NCBI RefSeq assembly: GCF_010093535.1
Contig: NW_022985163.1
Span: 1,649,672 to 1,713,671 of the forward strand
Direction: 5' to 3'
Length of the DNA stretch: 64,000 bases
Origin: Lindgomyces ingoldianus
Taxonomy: Eukaryota; Ascomycota; Dothideomycetes; Pleosporales; Lindgomycetaceae
The position numbers were made by a program, and so were the translations under genes. The notes beneath the pieces were generated by a model. That model was given only the letters and a program-made list of their open reading frames with translations, searched no databases and had not been told where the DNA came from. Below, in pieces: positions 47,264 through 57,185 of this stretch; the stretch's first letter is position 1, and every line of letters starts with the position of its first letter.

Positions 47264-48367
47264 TTACCCATCATCCTGCTCAACCCACACACCATCCCCA
47301 CCAACTTCGGCTTTAAACACGAAGCCGTCCCCATCCCTAACTCCTAGCTTAACCCTCCAACACTCAAATCGCCCTTGACTAACCACCTCCCACCGCTGCA
47401 GACGCTCCATCTCAGCCTCTTCTACACTAATCGCCGGGGCAAACTTATTAACATCAACCCTCCTCACCGCAAGCCGTGTGCTCGTCGTCCCAGACGGCCA
47501 GGACATTGGAAATGGCGTGCGGAAAGGATGGATCATCGTTATTGAGTGCGAAGACAATATAACGGCACAGGACAGCATGTGCGACAGCTTCTCCAAACCC
47601 GCGGTAAATTTGGAAGATTCAGACGCAACTTTCGCTATCGGGTTCGCAGACATCGTCTTCGACTCGGGTATAACTGTCTCAGCATCCGCCCTCATCGTCC
47701 AGTAAAACGCATCAACGCCCTCAATAATAATAGCATGAATTCTCCGACCTATAGACTGGTGCTTGGATCCTTCTCCGTCAAAAAGATACTCCGGAAGAGT
47801 CTCAAGCATTTCCATTAGCGAATCCCAGCTTTGTGGTCGGAAGATGTGGACGTGGGTTAAGGCTCTCTTTACGCATTGCTTCACCTCATTCTTAACAACC
47901 CCAACCCCACCTTGCCGATTCCCATCGGTAACCTCTTCAGCTTCCCGGAATTTGGAACATATGAGCGAAATACAAACCTGCGCCAGCCGTGAAACTGAGA
48001 AGTGGGAAAGCGGGTCTAGGAGCACGATCGCAGCGTTCTTACCCCCCAACTGCGCTGAAGAGAGGGTTGGAGGGAGAATAGCAAGAGCAGTGATTAGATA
48101 GATGAGCGATGTTTTCCCTGAACCTGAGGGGTGGTGGGATGGTGGTGGGGAAATGAGCTCGATGATTGGTCCAGGGCATTTCGGGGCGGAAATTTTTGGC
48201 ACGGGAGAGTTCTGTGCTGGCGGCGGAGGAGGGCCTAGGTTTGGGGGAAACGGATTGGGTTGGCGGGATTGTGTTAACTGGGGTTGTTGTTGTGCTGGGA
48301 GGGAGGCTGGTGCTAGTGGATGTTCGGGTAGCAGAGCATCGAGTTCCGGGATCCCAAAATACGACAT
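47264..48367 (-). CDS. XRCC2-like RecA/Rad51-family recombination protein (367 aa)
   Basis: Single-exon gene with the layout of fungal XRCC2-type Rad51 paralogues, which assist Rad51 in homologous recombination repair in the nucleus. The N terminus MSYFGIPELDALLPEHPLA resembles the family start and is followed by a Pro/Gln-rich insert (residues ~25-60). Walker A is HPSGSGKTSLIYL (about residues 79-91). IHAIIIEGVDAFYW (around residue 210) is the Walker-B-like strand, and ILSSHSITMIHPF matches the region after it. It is transcribed divergently from Som1, with 219 bp between start codons. Confidence 0.8.
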   Translation of the reverse strand: MSYFGIPELDALLPEHPLAPASLPAQQQPQLTQSRQPNPFPPNLGPPPPPAQNSPVPKISAPKCPGPIIELISPPPSHHPSGSGKTSLIYLITALAILPPTLSSAQLGGKNAAIVLLDPLSHFSVSRLAQVCISLICSKFREAEEVTDGNRQGGVGVVKNEVKQCVKRALTHVHIFRPQSWDSLMEMLETLPEYLFDGEGSKHQSIGRRIHAIIIEGVDAFYWTMRADAETVIPESKTMSANPIAKVASESSKFTAGLEKLSHMLSCAVILSSHSITMIHPFRTPFPMSWPSGTTSTRLAVRRVDVNKFAPAISVEEAEMERLQRWEVVSQGRFECWRVKLGVRDGDGFVFKAEVGGDGVWVEQDDG

Positions 48368-48586
48368 CGTCGTTCCTAAAGTACTTAGATATCGTAAAGA
48401 GCTCAGTAACTATCATATCGTCGGCTCAAAAGTTGCGATAGAGTTTTGCTGGTGGGTAAAATACCTCGCCCAAACCCTCAACCGTCACCTCCCCCAGCAA
48501 CCTTTCTCCCAATCTCTGCGCACACATCTCTTCAACCCACTTCACCCCCTCTCACCGCTTCCACAACAGCCACTCTTTAATACCTA
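48368..48586. promoter_or_regulatory. Divergent intergenic promoter region (XRCC2-like / Som1)
   Basis: 219 bp separate two opposed start codons, so both promoters must lie here or extend into the neighbouring gene. The Som1 side is pyrimidine-rich (many CCC/CTC tracts), a common feature upstream of fungal start codons. I cannot identify a specific factor site. Confidence 0.5.
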
Positions 48587-49042
48587 ATGGCGCCCCCTCT
48601 CCAGCCCATCCCCCTCTCCGCCCTCGAAACAGAAATATCCCGTCTCGCCAACGGCAAACCGCGCAAACCCGCAGCGGCAATCTCCAATGTACGCGACTGC
48701 CCGCTGAAAGAAATGGTGCAATACAAATGCAACATATACCCGCCGAAGCCGAGCGAAGGGGCGGAAGGGGGAAAGAAGAAACAGAATAAGGCGGAACCGA
48801 CGATTATCTGTGAGCCTGTTGTGCGGTTGTTCCGGCAGTAAGTTTGATTTATATATGTTTGGAAGTTGGGGTTGTGGATGGAAGGGCTTGGCGCGCGTGG
48901 GGGAAAAGTTAGAGGGGTAAATTGGGATTAGATTTGAGAAATTCTAGGGGATTTATGGCTGATGATTTGTGGTAGGTGTGAAGGGATGACGGTGGAAACG
49001 ACGGCTTGGGAGGCGTGGAAGGATAGACAGGGTCGGAAGTGA
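48587..49042 (+). CDS. SOM1: Som1, mitochondrial inner membrane protease accessory protein (105 aa)
   Basis: Exons 48587-48837 and 48976-49042. The intron (138 bp) starts GTAAGT and ends TAG, and splicing restores the family's C-terminal pattern CEPVVRLFRQCEGMTVETTA. Som1 is a small intermembrane-space subunit of the Imp1/Imp2 inner membrane peptidase complex and helps process some substrates. Conserved elements seen are LANGKPRKPA, DCPLKEMVQYKCN, ICEPVVRLFR and the C-terminal CEGMTVETTAWEAW. A middle Lys/Gly-rich stretch (EGAEGGKKKQNK) is variable in the family. Without splicing the frame stops two codons after the donor site and loses the second Cys-containing segment. Confidence 0.85.
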
Positions 49043-49632
49043 GGGGGCGAAGGGATAGTCAAAGTAGACAAAAGCTTCGACTGGCACTACGACATCAAAT
49101 GCTCAGCACGACAGCAGCGAAACGGTGTATAGGAGAGTGTGTTGTATGCCATATAGTGTGGTGAAGGAGACTCGGACATGGAGGGGCAGGTGGATATTTC
49201 AAGGCTAGTCGGTGTATAACTACTGCTACTCCTCACCTCACAAAGAACATGACAGAGGGGTAGTTCAGGACAGAAATTTTGGGCTCTGTTAGCCTGTTCA
49301 CTAATTCACTCCAGAGGGGGGTTGAAAAATACCCCCTACCGTAGTTGCATTCTATGTTATGTAATAACGTGCTGTAGGGCCTGGTGATTTATCAACGAAT
49401 CCATTTCTGCAATATCATCTGCAGAGTAGAAGATCAGATTGATTCTTTTCGGCTCCACGGCTCTGCTAGTGGCCAAAAGTGCAAGTGTAACTTGGAGTAA
49501 CACTGATCCCCGCGCCGTGCTATGCCATCCAGTTCCGAGGTATACATGCAGTCTCGCCACCCAAAACGCCGTACCTGGGAATCGTAGAAGGTACAATTGT
49601 GGAAGTTAGCCACCTGCCACCAGCCATCTCAC
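49043..49632. other. Intergenic between Som1 and TAF8 3' ends
   Basis: Convergent gene ends (Som1 on +, TAF8 on -). The only frame, 49357-49596 (-), lacks any recognisable domain. Nothing else seen. Confidence 0.45.
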
Positions 49633-50667
49633 CTAAAACCCTGATTTGACTTCTCTAGCGGCCTTCCTCCAATACCGTTGATCATAATTCGCATGCACCC
49701 CTTCTTCCAAATTAACCTCGTTCCTCGGCCTCGGCCTCATCTCCAGCCCAATACAATCTTCATCCTCATCCTCGCGATATGCTGCATCGCGCTTTTCTTC
49801 CTCTTCCAGGAGGCTCTTCATGGCATCCTGCCACAGCGCATCGCTCTTCTTCCGCGTTGTCGCCCGCCTCTGTTCTGTCGCCGACTTCTTCTGCAACCCC
49901 GCCTTCTGCGCCGCCATGAGTTTCCGTAGCGACTGCTCCGCCTGAATCCCCTCCTCTGTTGCCTTCTCTCGAATCTTCCTAGGATCATTTTCCCTTTCGG
50001 TGAACACTGGTGTGGCTTTCCACGTATGTTTACTCGGGAAAGGGGGGAAATGCTTGGGGATCCATTTCCGGGTTTCCTTCTCTGCCTTCCCACTCAACTC
50101 GGGTCCTATCAAGCCTTCGAGATCCGGGGGCGGCGGCTCGGCGGGCTCTGGCGGGGCGAATCCGGGTTGCAGGAATGGCGGGGGGAGTTCGCCGGAGTCG
50201 AGGTGTAAGGCGAGGGTGGAGGAGCGGGTGATGTCGAGGGAGGTGAGGGCGTAGATCCAGTCGTGGGGGATGGTGGAAGTGCGACGGGCGCTAGCCATGG
50301 ACTTCCGCACGCGCGCGAGGAAGTCGGTCATGAAGTTATCGACGAGGCCATACATCCTTTCCATAGCCTCTGGTCGCGCGGAATCAAATCCTACGGCCTT
50401 GAGCTCGATGGCGATTCCGCGCTTGAGTTGCTGGGTGAAGAAGTCTTTGTGCTGGCCGGTGGTGTCGCATTCGGCGTTGAGAGTCTCAACAATGTTCTGC
50501 GTTGGTTGGAGGTGCTGGAGCCTGTGTACGACCCTGCGCTTCTTTGCGTGCAGCCCACAGGAGGGGTCGGCGTCTCCCGCGTGCGCTCTCTTCAGGCCCG
50601 CGATGGATGTTGCGCCGGCCCCGCTGGGTGCATGGCGTATGCCCGCCATGTTGACGCCGTTACTCAC
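49633..50667 (-). CDS. TAF8: TFIID subunit TAF8 (344 aa)
   Basis: Single exon. A bromodomain-associated histone-fold region lies at about residues 70-150 (FFTQQLKRGIAIELKAVGFD followed by SARPEAMERMYGLVDNFMTD). The TAF8 C-terminal signature KWIPKHFPPFPSKHTWKATP is at about residues 207-226, followed by a Glu/Lys/Arg-rich helical tail. In TFIID, TAF8 pairs with TAF10 through its histone fold and stabilises TAF2/TAF6. The basic Ser/Gly-rich N terminus contains KKRRVVHRL, a possible nuclear localisation signal. Met at 50649 is an alternative start. It is divergent from COX9, with about 440 bp between start codons. Confidence 0.82.
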   Translation of the reverse strand: MSNGVNMAGIRHAPSGAGATSIAGLKRAHAGDADPSCGLHAKKRRVVHRLQHLQPTQNIVETLNAECDTTGQHKDFFTQQLKRGIAIELKAVGFDSARPEAMERMYGLVDNFMTDFLARVRKSMASARRTSTIPHDWIYALTSLDITRSSTLALHLDSGELPPPFLQPGFAPPEPAEPPPPDLEGLIGPELSGKAEKETRKWIPKHFPPFPSKHTWKATPVFTERENDPRKIREKATEEGIQAEQSLRKLMAAQKAGLQKKSATEQRRATTRKKSDALWQDAMKSLLEEEEKRDAAYREDEDEDCIGLEMRPRPRNEVNLEEGVHANYDQRYWRKAAREVKSGF

Positions 50668-50962
50668 GATGGCGCGAGGTGTGTCCTGTCGTTCGAGTCT
50701 TCGGGTGGTGTGGAAGTCGTCGGTGCGAGCGTTCGAGGAGAGAGAGGTAAGAGTGTTGAGCAGAAGGTAGTCCGAGGAGGTGCGACTCTAGTGGGTTTGC
50801 GCGAACAATACTACAGGTGGGTATTAGGTGAATAAGAGCCTTCACCGCGATGGTGTCTTTCATCTGGAGCTCCCATTGCGGCTCACAGTCGGAAAGAACG
50901 CACGTCCTACCATCAGCTTGGCACATTGCGGAAGTTGCCGGGGTTCACACCACCAGCCAGAG

Positions 50963-50976
50963 CCCCCCCCCCCCCC
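50963..50976 (+). repeat. Poly-C run (14 nt)
   Basis: 14 consecutive C residues in the TAF8/COX9 divergent intergenic region, 127 bp upstream of the COX9 start. A likely slippage site in replication or sequencing. Confidence 0.85.
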
Positions 50977-51103
50977 AGCAATCGCTCACATCAGCTCTTC
51001 ACTTTCACATCCCGCATCCACTTACCACCACTACCACCTCCACCACCCGCGCTCCCACCCCACAACACTCTCCACTCACGAATACCGAATACTGAAACAC
51101 ACA

Positions 51104-51519
51104 ATGGCCGTTAAACCAATTGTGGGCGTACGTGCTGCAATTGCGCTTCTTGAAAGAAAGGGATTGAGTCGGCATGCTGATTAGAGGATTGCAGATGCTC
51201 CGACGAGCCGCCGTGCTTGACATCTCCGTTGCTCTCGGTACGATCTCCCTTCTTCAGCCCTTCGGCTCAAGTTGCAGCTTCTAGGGGCCTTTTTATGTCG
51301 TTGGGCCGAGTGAATGAGCTTTGTTGACAGTGTGCATCTAGGCCTCGGCACAGCGGCCGGCTACGGCTTCTGGTATGGTACGTGAACACTCAACCCTTCG
51401 CCATCCATCGCACAACTTCAATCTCACGAGTCTAAGGCTATCACGTCCCCTCCGTGCGCCACCGTGATGCCTTCTACCAAAAGATTGAGGACGAGCGGGC
51501 CGCTGCTCTTGGCAGATAA
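51104..51519 (+). CDS. COX9: Cytochrome c oxidase subunit VIIa (Cox9-type, 61 aa), four exons
   Basis: Exons 51104-51127, 51195-51237, 51342-51377 and 51437-51519. Three introns start GTACGT, GTACGA and GTACGT and end CAG, TAG and AAG. The spliced product MAVKPIVGMLRRAAVLDISV, then ALGLGTAAGYGFWYGYHVPS and VRHRDAFYQKIEDERAAALG, is a complete subunit VIIa. It has a short N-terminal matrix segment, one membrane helix (VLDISVALGLGTAAGYGFWY) and a charged intermembrane tail. It belongs to complex IV in the mitochondrial inner membrane and is needed for its assembly in yeast. The gene is fragmented into pieces of 24-83 bp, so no ORF search finds it. The pyrimidine/CA-rich 5' leader is typical of expressed fungal genes. 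Confidence 0.9.
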
Positions 51520-51663
51520 ACCTCTCTCCGCTCGCCCATCAAGATCTCTTTTGTGCTGAGGTGGAATGGACTTATAGAAGCAGGATCATGTGAGAAAGGG
51601 GAATTGTATCATAGGCGGCGAAGAAGGAGCGGATTTTTGGGCTCCGAGCAAGCTAGAGCAGAT

Positions 51664-52141
51664 GAATCAAATCAAGTCAATCAAAGTCAACCAATCAACC
51701 AAGTCAACCAAGTTAATCAAGTCAGTCAAGTCGATCAAGTCGATCAAGTCAATCAAGTTGATCAAGTCAAGTCAATCAAGTCAATCAAGTCAATCGAGTC
51801 AATCGAGCCAATCAAGTCAATCAAGTCAATCAAGTCAATCAAGTCAATCAAGTCAATCAAGTCAATTAAGTCAATCAAGTCAATCAAGTCAATCAAGTCA
51901 ATCAAGTCAATCAAGTCGATCAAGTCAATCAAGTCGATCAAGTCAATCAAGTCAATCAAGTTGGTCAAGTCAATCAAGTTGGTCAAGTCAATCAAGTCGA
52001 TCAAGTCAATCAAGTCAATCAAGTTGGTCAAGTCAATCAAGTCTATCAAGTCTATCAAGTCTATCAAGTCTATCAAGTCTATCAAGTCTATCAAGTCTAT
52101 CAAGTCGAGCCAACCAAGCCAGCCAAGCCAACCAAGCCAAT
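51664..52141. repeat. 9-bp minisatellite (TCAATCAAG)n, ~53 units
   Basis: About 480 bp of head-to-tail TCAATCAAG units with clustered variants: TCGATCAAG, TTGGTCAAG, and a block of seven TCTATCAAG near the right end. Because the unit is nine bases without stops, both strands stay open in several frames and give artificial Ser/Gln, Ile/Lys/Ser or Asp/Leu/Ile repeat proteins. It starts ~145 bp after the COX9 stop, so it may lie in or beyond the COX9 3' UTR. Confidence 0.92.
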
Positions 52142-52340
52142 TGAGCATCGGGAAGTCGGATTGCATTTCGATTCATGTCCGCCGTCACTTTTCTTCGTGA
52201 AGTCGTCTTGCTCTCGTCTGGAGCTGGCGGTCCCAAACAGGATTTCCGAATCTGCCTTCCATTGATGCGCCTCATGCCATCAGTATCATAACCCCAAGAC
52301 CCACAGCACCATGCAATGCACCTACGGCAGTATCCAGACC
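52142..52340. other. Intergenic between minisatellite and AP-3 mu end
   Basis: About 200 bp of unique sequence with no gene seen. It is the presumed 3' flank of both COX9 (+) and the AP-3 mu gene (-). Confidence 0.4.
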
Positions 52341-52483
52341 TCACAAGCGTTCTAACGTCGACTCTCCACTCCCAAGCCTTCTAACGTCCTCCCTACTCCC
52401 AAGCCTTCTAACATCGACTCTCCACTCACAAGCCTTCTAACGTCGACTCTCCACTCACAAGCCTTCTAACATCGACTCTCCAC
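52341..52483. repeat. ~29-bp tandem repeat made from the AP-3 mu stop-codon end
   Basis: Five units of about 29 bp (CTTCTAACRTCGACTCTCCA plus linker). Reading on the minus strand, the first unit is the last 18 coding bases of the AP-3 mu gene (Val-Glu-Ser-Arg-Cys-stop). Three of the other four repeat that segment closely; the unit near 52385 is more divergent. Confidence 0.85.
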
Positions 52484-54332
52484 GCCCTTCCTACTGACAC
52501 ACAGATACTTGACACCCTTATACGGCGTCACGCCCGCGCCTAGCCCTTTGCTCTTCTTCTGATCTACCATCAAACTCTCCACCCGAATCCCACTCGCCAG
52601 CCAGCCCTTGACCGAAAAGCTCACCGTCGCGCATGACGGCATCAGAACCTTGTTCTGTCTCACCCTCCTTGCATCAGCCTCTGGTCCCTCCTTTTTGGGT
52701 GGCGAAACTTCCGGCGCTTGATACGAAGACGCAGTATCATCATCATAGTCATACGGATTGGACAGTTCCCCAGCACCACCACTACCCCCACCATCCCCAT
52801 CCTCGTCCACGCCCGCACTAACCACAGTACCCCGCATCGAAGCAACAGCCCCCAGCCCCGTCCCCCGGTCACCGGCCATTAACATACCAACCTCCCTCGC
52901 ACTAATCCTCCACTCAATACACCGATCGCCAGCCGTATAACCCGCATCCCCAGGCCCCTTCGTAACCCTCAATTCCGCGACATTCCTCACACCCACCGGC
53001 AGCGGAACATGCACGACCAACTCCTCGATACTCGGCGACGCCGTCGTGCCCTGCGATCCGAATCCCGCACTGCCACCTATCCCTCTACCTAACCCCCCTG
53101 TCCGCGGGAACGAGGAGCCTGTCGCGGATGGCAGCGGGGAAGGTGCTTTTGCTTTCCCCATAAACCGCGGGTTTAGCGTTAATCTGACTTCGAAGTCCGC
53201 GCCCGTGGGGCCGAGAGATGGGATCACGGTTGCCGTTGCAGGGACATTGAGTCTCGGACCTGCAGCCCCTTTCGTGGCTGTGGAGAACGCATCCAGAGCC
53301 GAGGATCCGAGGAGATCGACTTCGTAGCCTGCGAGCACAAAGCGGCCATCTGGTGGTACGAATGATAATTCACCGGGCCGCTCTTTCCATCTGTTTAATC
53401 TAACGCAGGGGTGGAAAACTGGGAGCGCAACTGTGTTGGCGATGCCGCCGGGACAGCTTAGATGTAGGAGGAGGTCAGGGACTCCGGATACTTTTGCCGT
53501 GAAGGCGATGGTGCCGTGTGAGAGGGCGGAGAGGGGTCGGCCGGAGGGGGAAAGCGTTATGTGTAGCGTTTCGACGATATCGACGTAGAGTTCGTTGCTC
53601 GTGTGGCGGACGTTTGCGCGGCGCCAAGGGACAGGGGATGCGTTGTTGAGGTTTGCAATTGGGCGGGGGAGGGAGGGGCGTGATGAGAGGGAGAAGGTGG
53701 TGTTTGAGGGATTGAGGGGGGAGGGCGTTGTGCTGTATTCAGGTCAGCTGCGCCTTCACTGAACCCGACTCAGTCAAGGTCTAGGCGTTGAAGGAGGAGT
53801 ATCAGTGGAAATAAGATGTACCTAGGCAGCCCCACACCTCCCAGTATACTCTTCATGAAACTCGGCGCCTCAACAACATCCCTCAGAGCATTCGGTTCCG
53901 TGCAATTTATGACCCCTCCATCCACCATCTCACTCAGCAACTGCGCAACCACATCGTAATTACCCTCAATCTTACTCGCTAGCAGGGGCGAGCCGAGGAA
54001 GTCTTCCAGCGCATCAGCAACCCGGTGGAGGAATTCCAGAACCTGAAGTGGCTCCGTGTCGGTCGAGCATGGGGAGAGATAGAGCAGCCGATCCTGAATT
54101 ATCGAGTAGAGAAGTGTCGGCGGGGTTGTGTTTGGGAGATATATTAGCGACGGCTGTGGAGAAGGGTGCTGGAGATAGAGTGGGAGGATGGTGCTGCCAG
54201 GCGGCGGTCGGCCGGTATAGGTGTGTTCGAGGAGTGGTATGCTGCAATCTAGTGTTAGTTCCACCCAGCTGTGAAAAGCGTGTAGACTTACTTGTGCTCG
54301 TCAAAGATATATAGCGCTTCTACTACGCTCAT
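52466..54332 (-). CDS. APM3: AP-3 adaptor complex mu subunit (Apm3, 575 aa), three exons
   Basis: Exons 54332-54292, 54241-53822 and 53732-52466, with introns of 50 and 89 bp (GTAAGT..CAG, GTACAT..CAG). The start MSVVEALYIFDEHNIPLLEH and TYTGRPPPGSTILPLYL form the longin-type N domain (about residues 1-150, including VLEFLHRVADALEDFLGSPL). A Pro/Ser/Asn-rich linker follows, then the mu-homology domain from about residue 200 (NVRHTSNELYVDIVETLHIT) to the C-terminal GWLASGIRVESLMVDQKKSK and YLCVSRKGVESRC. Mu3 binds tyrosine-based sorting signals for Golgi/endosome to vacuole traffic. The loop GLGRGIGGSAGFGSQG and the Asp/Gly tract are low-complexity inserts in the mu domain. An ORF starting at 53338 alone would lose the first half. 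Confidence 0.88.
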
Positions 54333-54595
54333 ACTGTCTAAAATGTCACCTCAAATTCGTATGAAGGCCCGAATTGGAGAGCCTGGTGAGGTGAGTTTAG
54401 CGGGGATCGGAGCTCTGAATGTCGGGGGGGATGCGATCTTACAGGGGGGGGGGGGGGGGGGGGGCCCTTGCCCCCCTTGCCTCGGCGGATTTTCCTCCGA
54501 CCTTCAACCACAAGAGCAGCCGCAACTCAGCTTGCAACTTCAATCAGCTGTACCGTGACGTTTTTAGGGGCGCAAAGGACGAGTGCAAAAGAGCC
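54333..54595. promoter_or_regulatory. Divergent promoter region (AP-3 mu / DUF4536)
   Basis: 263 bp between the two opposed start codons. It includes a 21-nt G run. No specific factor sites identified. Confidence 0.5.
54444..54464 (+). repeat. Poly-G run (21 nt)
   Basis: 21 consecutive G residues, followed directly by CCC, between the divergent AP-3 mu and DUF4536 genes. It is long for a homopolymer of G and could form quadruplex structure or reflect uncertain base calling. Confidence 0.85.
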
Positions 54596-54968
54596 ATGGC
54601 CAGGGATCAGATATTTCAGGGTCCACCGGCCGTACCGACCATTAAAGAAGCGCTGAAAGAAGACAAAGCAGAATACGACGATTGCACTCCGTGTCGTGTG
54701 ATGGGTGAGTGCTCTCCAGAACTTAGCAGGGCTTTCTCCAACAGTCTTCATTTGAACGAAGGAGCTGATCCATGTTACTGCCTCAGGCGGCGCTGCGTTC
54801 GTCGGCCTCGGCACATACACTTATTTCTCCGGACACTCGCAACTCAAGTTGCAGGAAGCAGCTATACTGAAGAGCAACAGCATGTTTAAAATGGGGTCCA
54901 GGAGGGCTGGCATCACGGGCATGGCGGCTACGCTGGTGGGAATTGGCATCTATCGGTGGCTTGCATAG
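54596..54968 (+). CDS. DUF4536 (DMAC1/Dmo2-like) small membrane protein (96 aa)
   Basis: Exons 54596-54704 and 54787-54968. The 82-bp intron starts GTGAGT and ends CAG. The product begins MARDQIFQGPPAVPTIKEAL and carries the family core DDCTPCRVMGGAAFVGLGTY, where a CxxC pair precedes a Gly-rich membrane helix. A second hydrophobic helix is at the C terminus (RAGITGMAATLVGIGIYRWL). DUF4536 proteins include human DMAC1, needed for assembly of the distal membrane arm of complex I, and yeast Dmo2. A mitochondrial membrane role is therefore likely but inferred. The start is chosen for its GCCATGG context and family length. Confidence 0.75.
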
Positions 54969-55586
54969 ACAAGCAGGCCAACCCAATTGCCTGGTGCAGG
55001 CAATGAAGAGGGAGGGGCGTTTCGACTGCTTGGCGTATGTGACAAAAAATAGCCCGTTGGCTTTGGGCAGCGCGGATACGATAGCAAAAGCGTTCCAGCG
55101 CTAATCTTCAGTTTTACTGCGTCTTATCACCTACCGCGGAGTATGGCGGGGGAAGTTGGCATGGAAATTCGCGTCCTGTTGTCTCTCTCCTTTATTCTAT
55201 GAAGCGGTTTAACGGGTAGATTCTACCCAAGCCATGTTCCGCGTTATATGGTATTATGCGGTAGCACTCGGAGAGGGGTGTACGATCAATGTAATATCAC
55301 GTGGCAGAGAAACAACTCAGATCAAAATACTCTCTATTCCAGTCACCAAGCAGTGCACCGAGAGATGCTAATACAAGTCTACAGTAGTAAAGCCCCGACT
55401 GATGCATTGGACCGTGTATGGTATCTTCCTCCTCGAAGAAATGAACTCCTGTTTATGCACCCCGTAAACATGCTGGCTCCGTCAAATGCTGAAGAATGTC
55501 CGCCCGATTCCCTAGAATGCACTGTCGCTCGCTCTGTCGTGTGAAAAGCCGTATCAGGACCGTCGTTTCTGTAGAGCAACCATGTG
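54969..55586. other. Intergenic, no supported gene
   Basis: Convergent ends of the DUF4536 gene (+) and the DUF4588 gene (-). The frames at 55248-55544 (+) and 55379-55624 (-) are antisense to one another and show no domain. Confidence 0.4.
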
Positions 55587-56357
55587 TCACAGCATGCGCC
55601 CCCGCTTTCCTCCACCATTCCCATCGCGTCGATCGCTGAAGTTGTCGATATTGAAAAATTCGCTCATCAACTTTCGCTTCTGGCCCGCGCCGTTTCCCAA
55701 GGAGAGTAGATTTGAGGCTGCTGACCGCTGGAGATTGCGCGATGACGAGCGAATTGAGGTGCGGCGTGGGGTGGCGAAAGCGCGACGGGCGGCCGCAGAC
55801 AAGTCGGGACCAGCAGAGTCGTTGGCGCCATTGGCAGGGTGGACATGCGGTGACGAGAATTGGAATATGGCCGGAGGCGCCATGTCGACATCAGTTGCGG
55901 GGGGTTCGGTGTGTATGGGCGGGGGTGCAGAGTCTGAACGCTGGGGAGCCTCCACATGCGGCGGCTCCGATGTGTGGACGTCCTCTAGGCTGGAGTTTCG
56001 ACCCAATACCGGGGAGGAGCTGCGGGCGCGTTTCTCTTCTGCAACGTCCTCATCGCTGTCGCTGGTGGCCGGACCGGTAAAAACTTTGTCCTGACGCTCC
56101 GTGACCCACTGCCGTATCCGCCAGCCCTCACCATCACCCACACCCAAGTTCTCCTTATCAAGAAAGCCAAGCAGGTCATCCAGCGCTTGCTGATATCCCT
56201 CAGCATGCGTGTTTTCCGAATCCGCCACCGCTGCCTTGTAGAGGTTGGTTACGGCTAAAGCGGCCATTCGGAATGTCTGCGATAGGTCTGGGGGCGGGGT
56301 TGGCTTCGGTTTGGTCGCTCGCGGGAGCGACGTGTTGAGGCTTCGCATTGAGTCCAT
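55587..56357 (-). CDS. DUF4588 / HAPSTR1-like protein (256 aa)
   Basis: Single exon. The N-terminal half has a short helical core (FRMAALAVTNLYKAAVADSE, then GYQQALDDLLGFLDKENLGV and GWRIRQWVTERQD) that I associate with the DUF4588 family, which in animals includes C16orf72/HAPSTR1, a nuclear stress-response regulator. The rest (about residues 95-220) is Ser/Pro/Asp-rich and disordered. The C terminus carries basic patches (GQKRKLMSEFF, GGGKRGRML) that could act in nuclear import. Family assignment is from memory of the core; function in fungi is not established. Confidence 0.6.
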   Translation of the reverse strand: MDSMRSLNTSLPRATKPKPTPPPDLSQTFRMAALAVTNLYKAAVADSENTHAEGYQQALDDLLGFLDKENLGVGDGEGWRIRQWVTERQDKVFTGPATSDSDEDVAEEKRARSSSPVLGRNSSLEDVHTSEPPHVEAPQRSDSAPPPIHTEPPATDVDMAPPAIFQFSSPHVHPANGANDSAGPDLSAAARRAFATPRRTSIRSSSRNLQRSAASNLLSLGNGAGQKRKLMSEFFNIDNFSDRRDGNGGGKRGRML

Positions 56358-57185
56358 GTTGGTATAGGGTGCAGAAAGGATGGTAGAAGGTGTGTCTATA
56401 GCATGTCAATGTCTCTGTTGTGGTACTGCATTCTGGCCCGGAAACAGGGCGCTCCGTACCTGGAATGGGCCCTGCACAGGGAAAAGAGCGTGACAGCAGT
56501 GGTGTTTCTGATGCTGGCAAAAAAAAGAAAAAAAGAAAAGAAAGACTGTTGGGTGCTCTAGTATGTGTGGTTATTTTCACGAAAGGTGCAGGGGTGGAGT
56601 GCAAGTGCACAGGTGGGGTGTGTGGTGTAGAGTGTTGGCTCGATCGGGGCCGCTTAATCCTTAAAATCGGGCATGTGCCCCCATGTCAATCACCATCATC
56701 GCCTCACGTGGAACATGACAAGGGTAGCTTAGGAGAGAGACATGAATCCTATTAGCCTTCTACCTAATCCTAAGCAATGGTTTTTACAGCAAAGCCGACT
56801 CTAATTACGTTCCAATTGATGGGGCAGCATGCTATATGGCACGTGCACCGCCACCCGAGAGCCACACTTCGACTCCTACTTGCTCGTTCCCAGCCAAGTG
56901 CTCCCCACCCCTCCTCTTTGACTACACCTCCTTCACCACGCTCACCACGCTCACCACACTTTCTAAGCCTTACAAGCAGTGGCGGAGTGGTGGACCGTCC
57001 CTCCTCCGTTTGTCCTCCCTGACAGATCTTGGTTTGCTTGATCTACTACTACTGCTCATTTCTGTCTGAGAGGGTCGGAACTGCCAGTTGATGGTACACC
57101 AAGCCCCGCTCCATGGCTGATTTTACGATAATTGGGAATCCTTAAATTACGCTCTCTCCATGAGATGCACACTCGGCTGTCTATC
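56358..57185. other. Divergent intergenic region (DUF4588 / F-box)
   Basis: 828 bp between opposed start codons. It contains an A-rich run (about 56519-56540) and CACC/CTCACCACG pyrimidine tracts near 56930-56960. No convincing gene; 56200-56610 (-) and 56420-56755 (+) overlap in antisense. Probably the two promoters and 5' UTRs. Confidence 0.45.

Noticed and set aside
51553..52344. Four long frames coding for Ser/Gln, Ile/Lys/Ser, Leu/Asp/Ile or Arg/Leu/Asp repeats
   Set aside because: Produced by the stop-free 9-bp minisatellite on both strands; no gene signals.
54342..54558. Plus-strand start MSPQIRMKARIGEPGE before the DUF4536 gene
   Set aside because: Begins 10 bp from the opposed AP-3 mu start and runs into the poly-G tract; the DUF4536 family start is the later GCCATGG at 54596.
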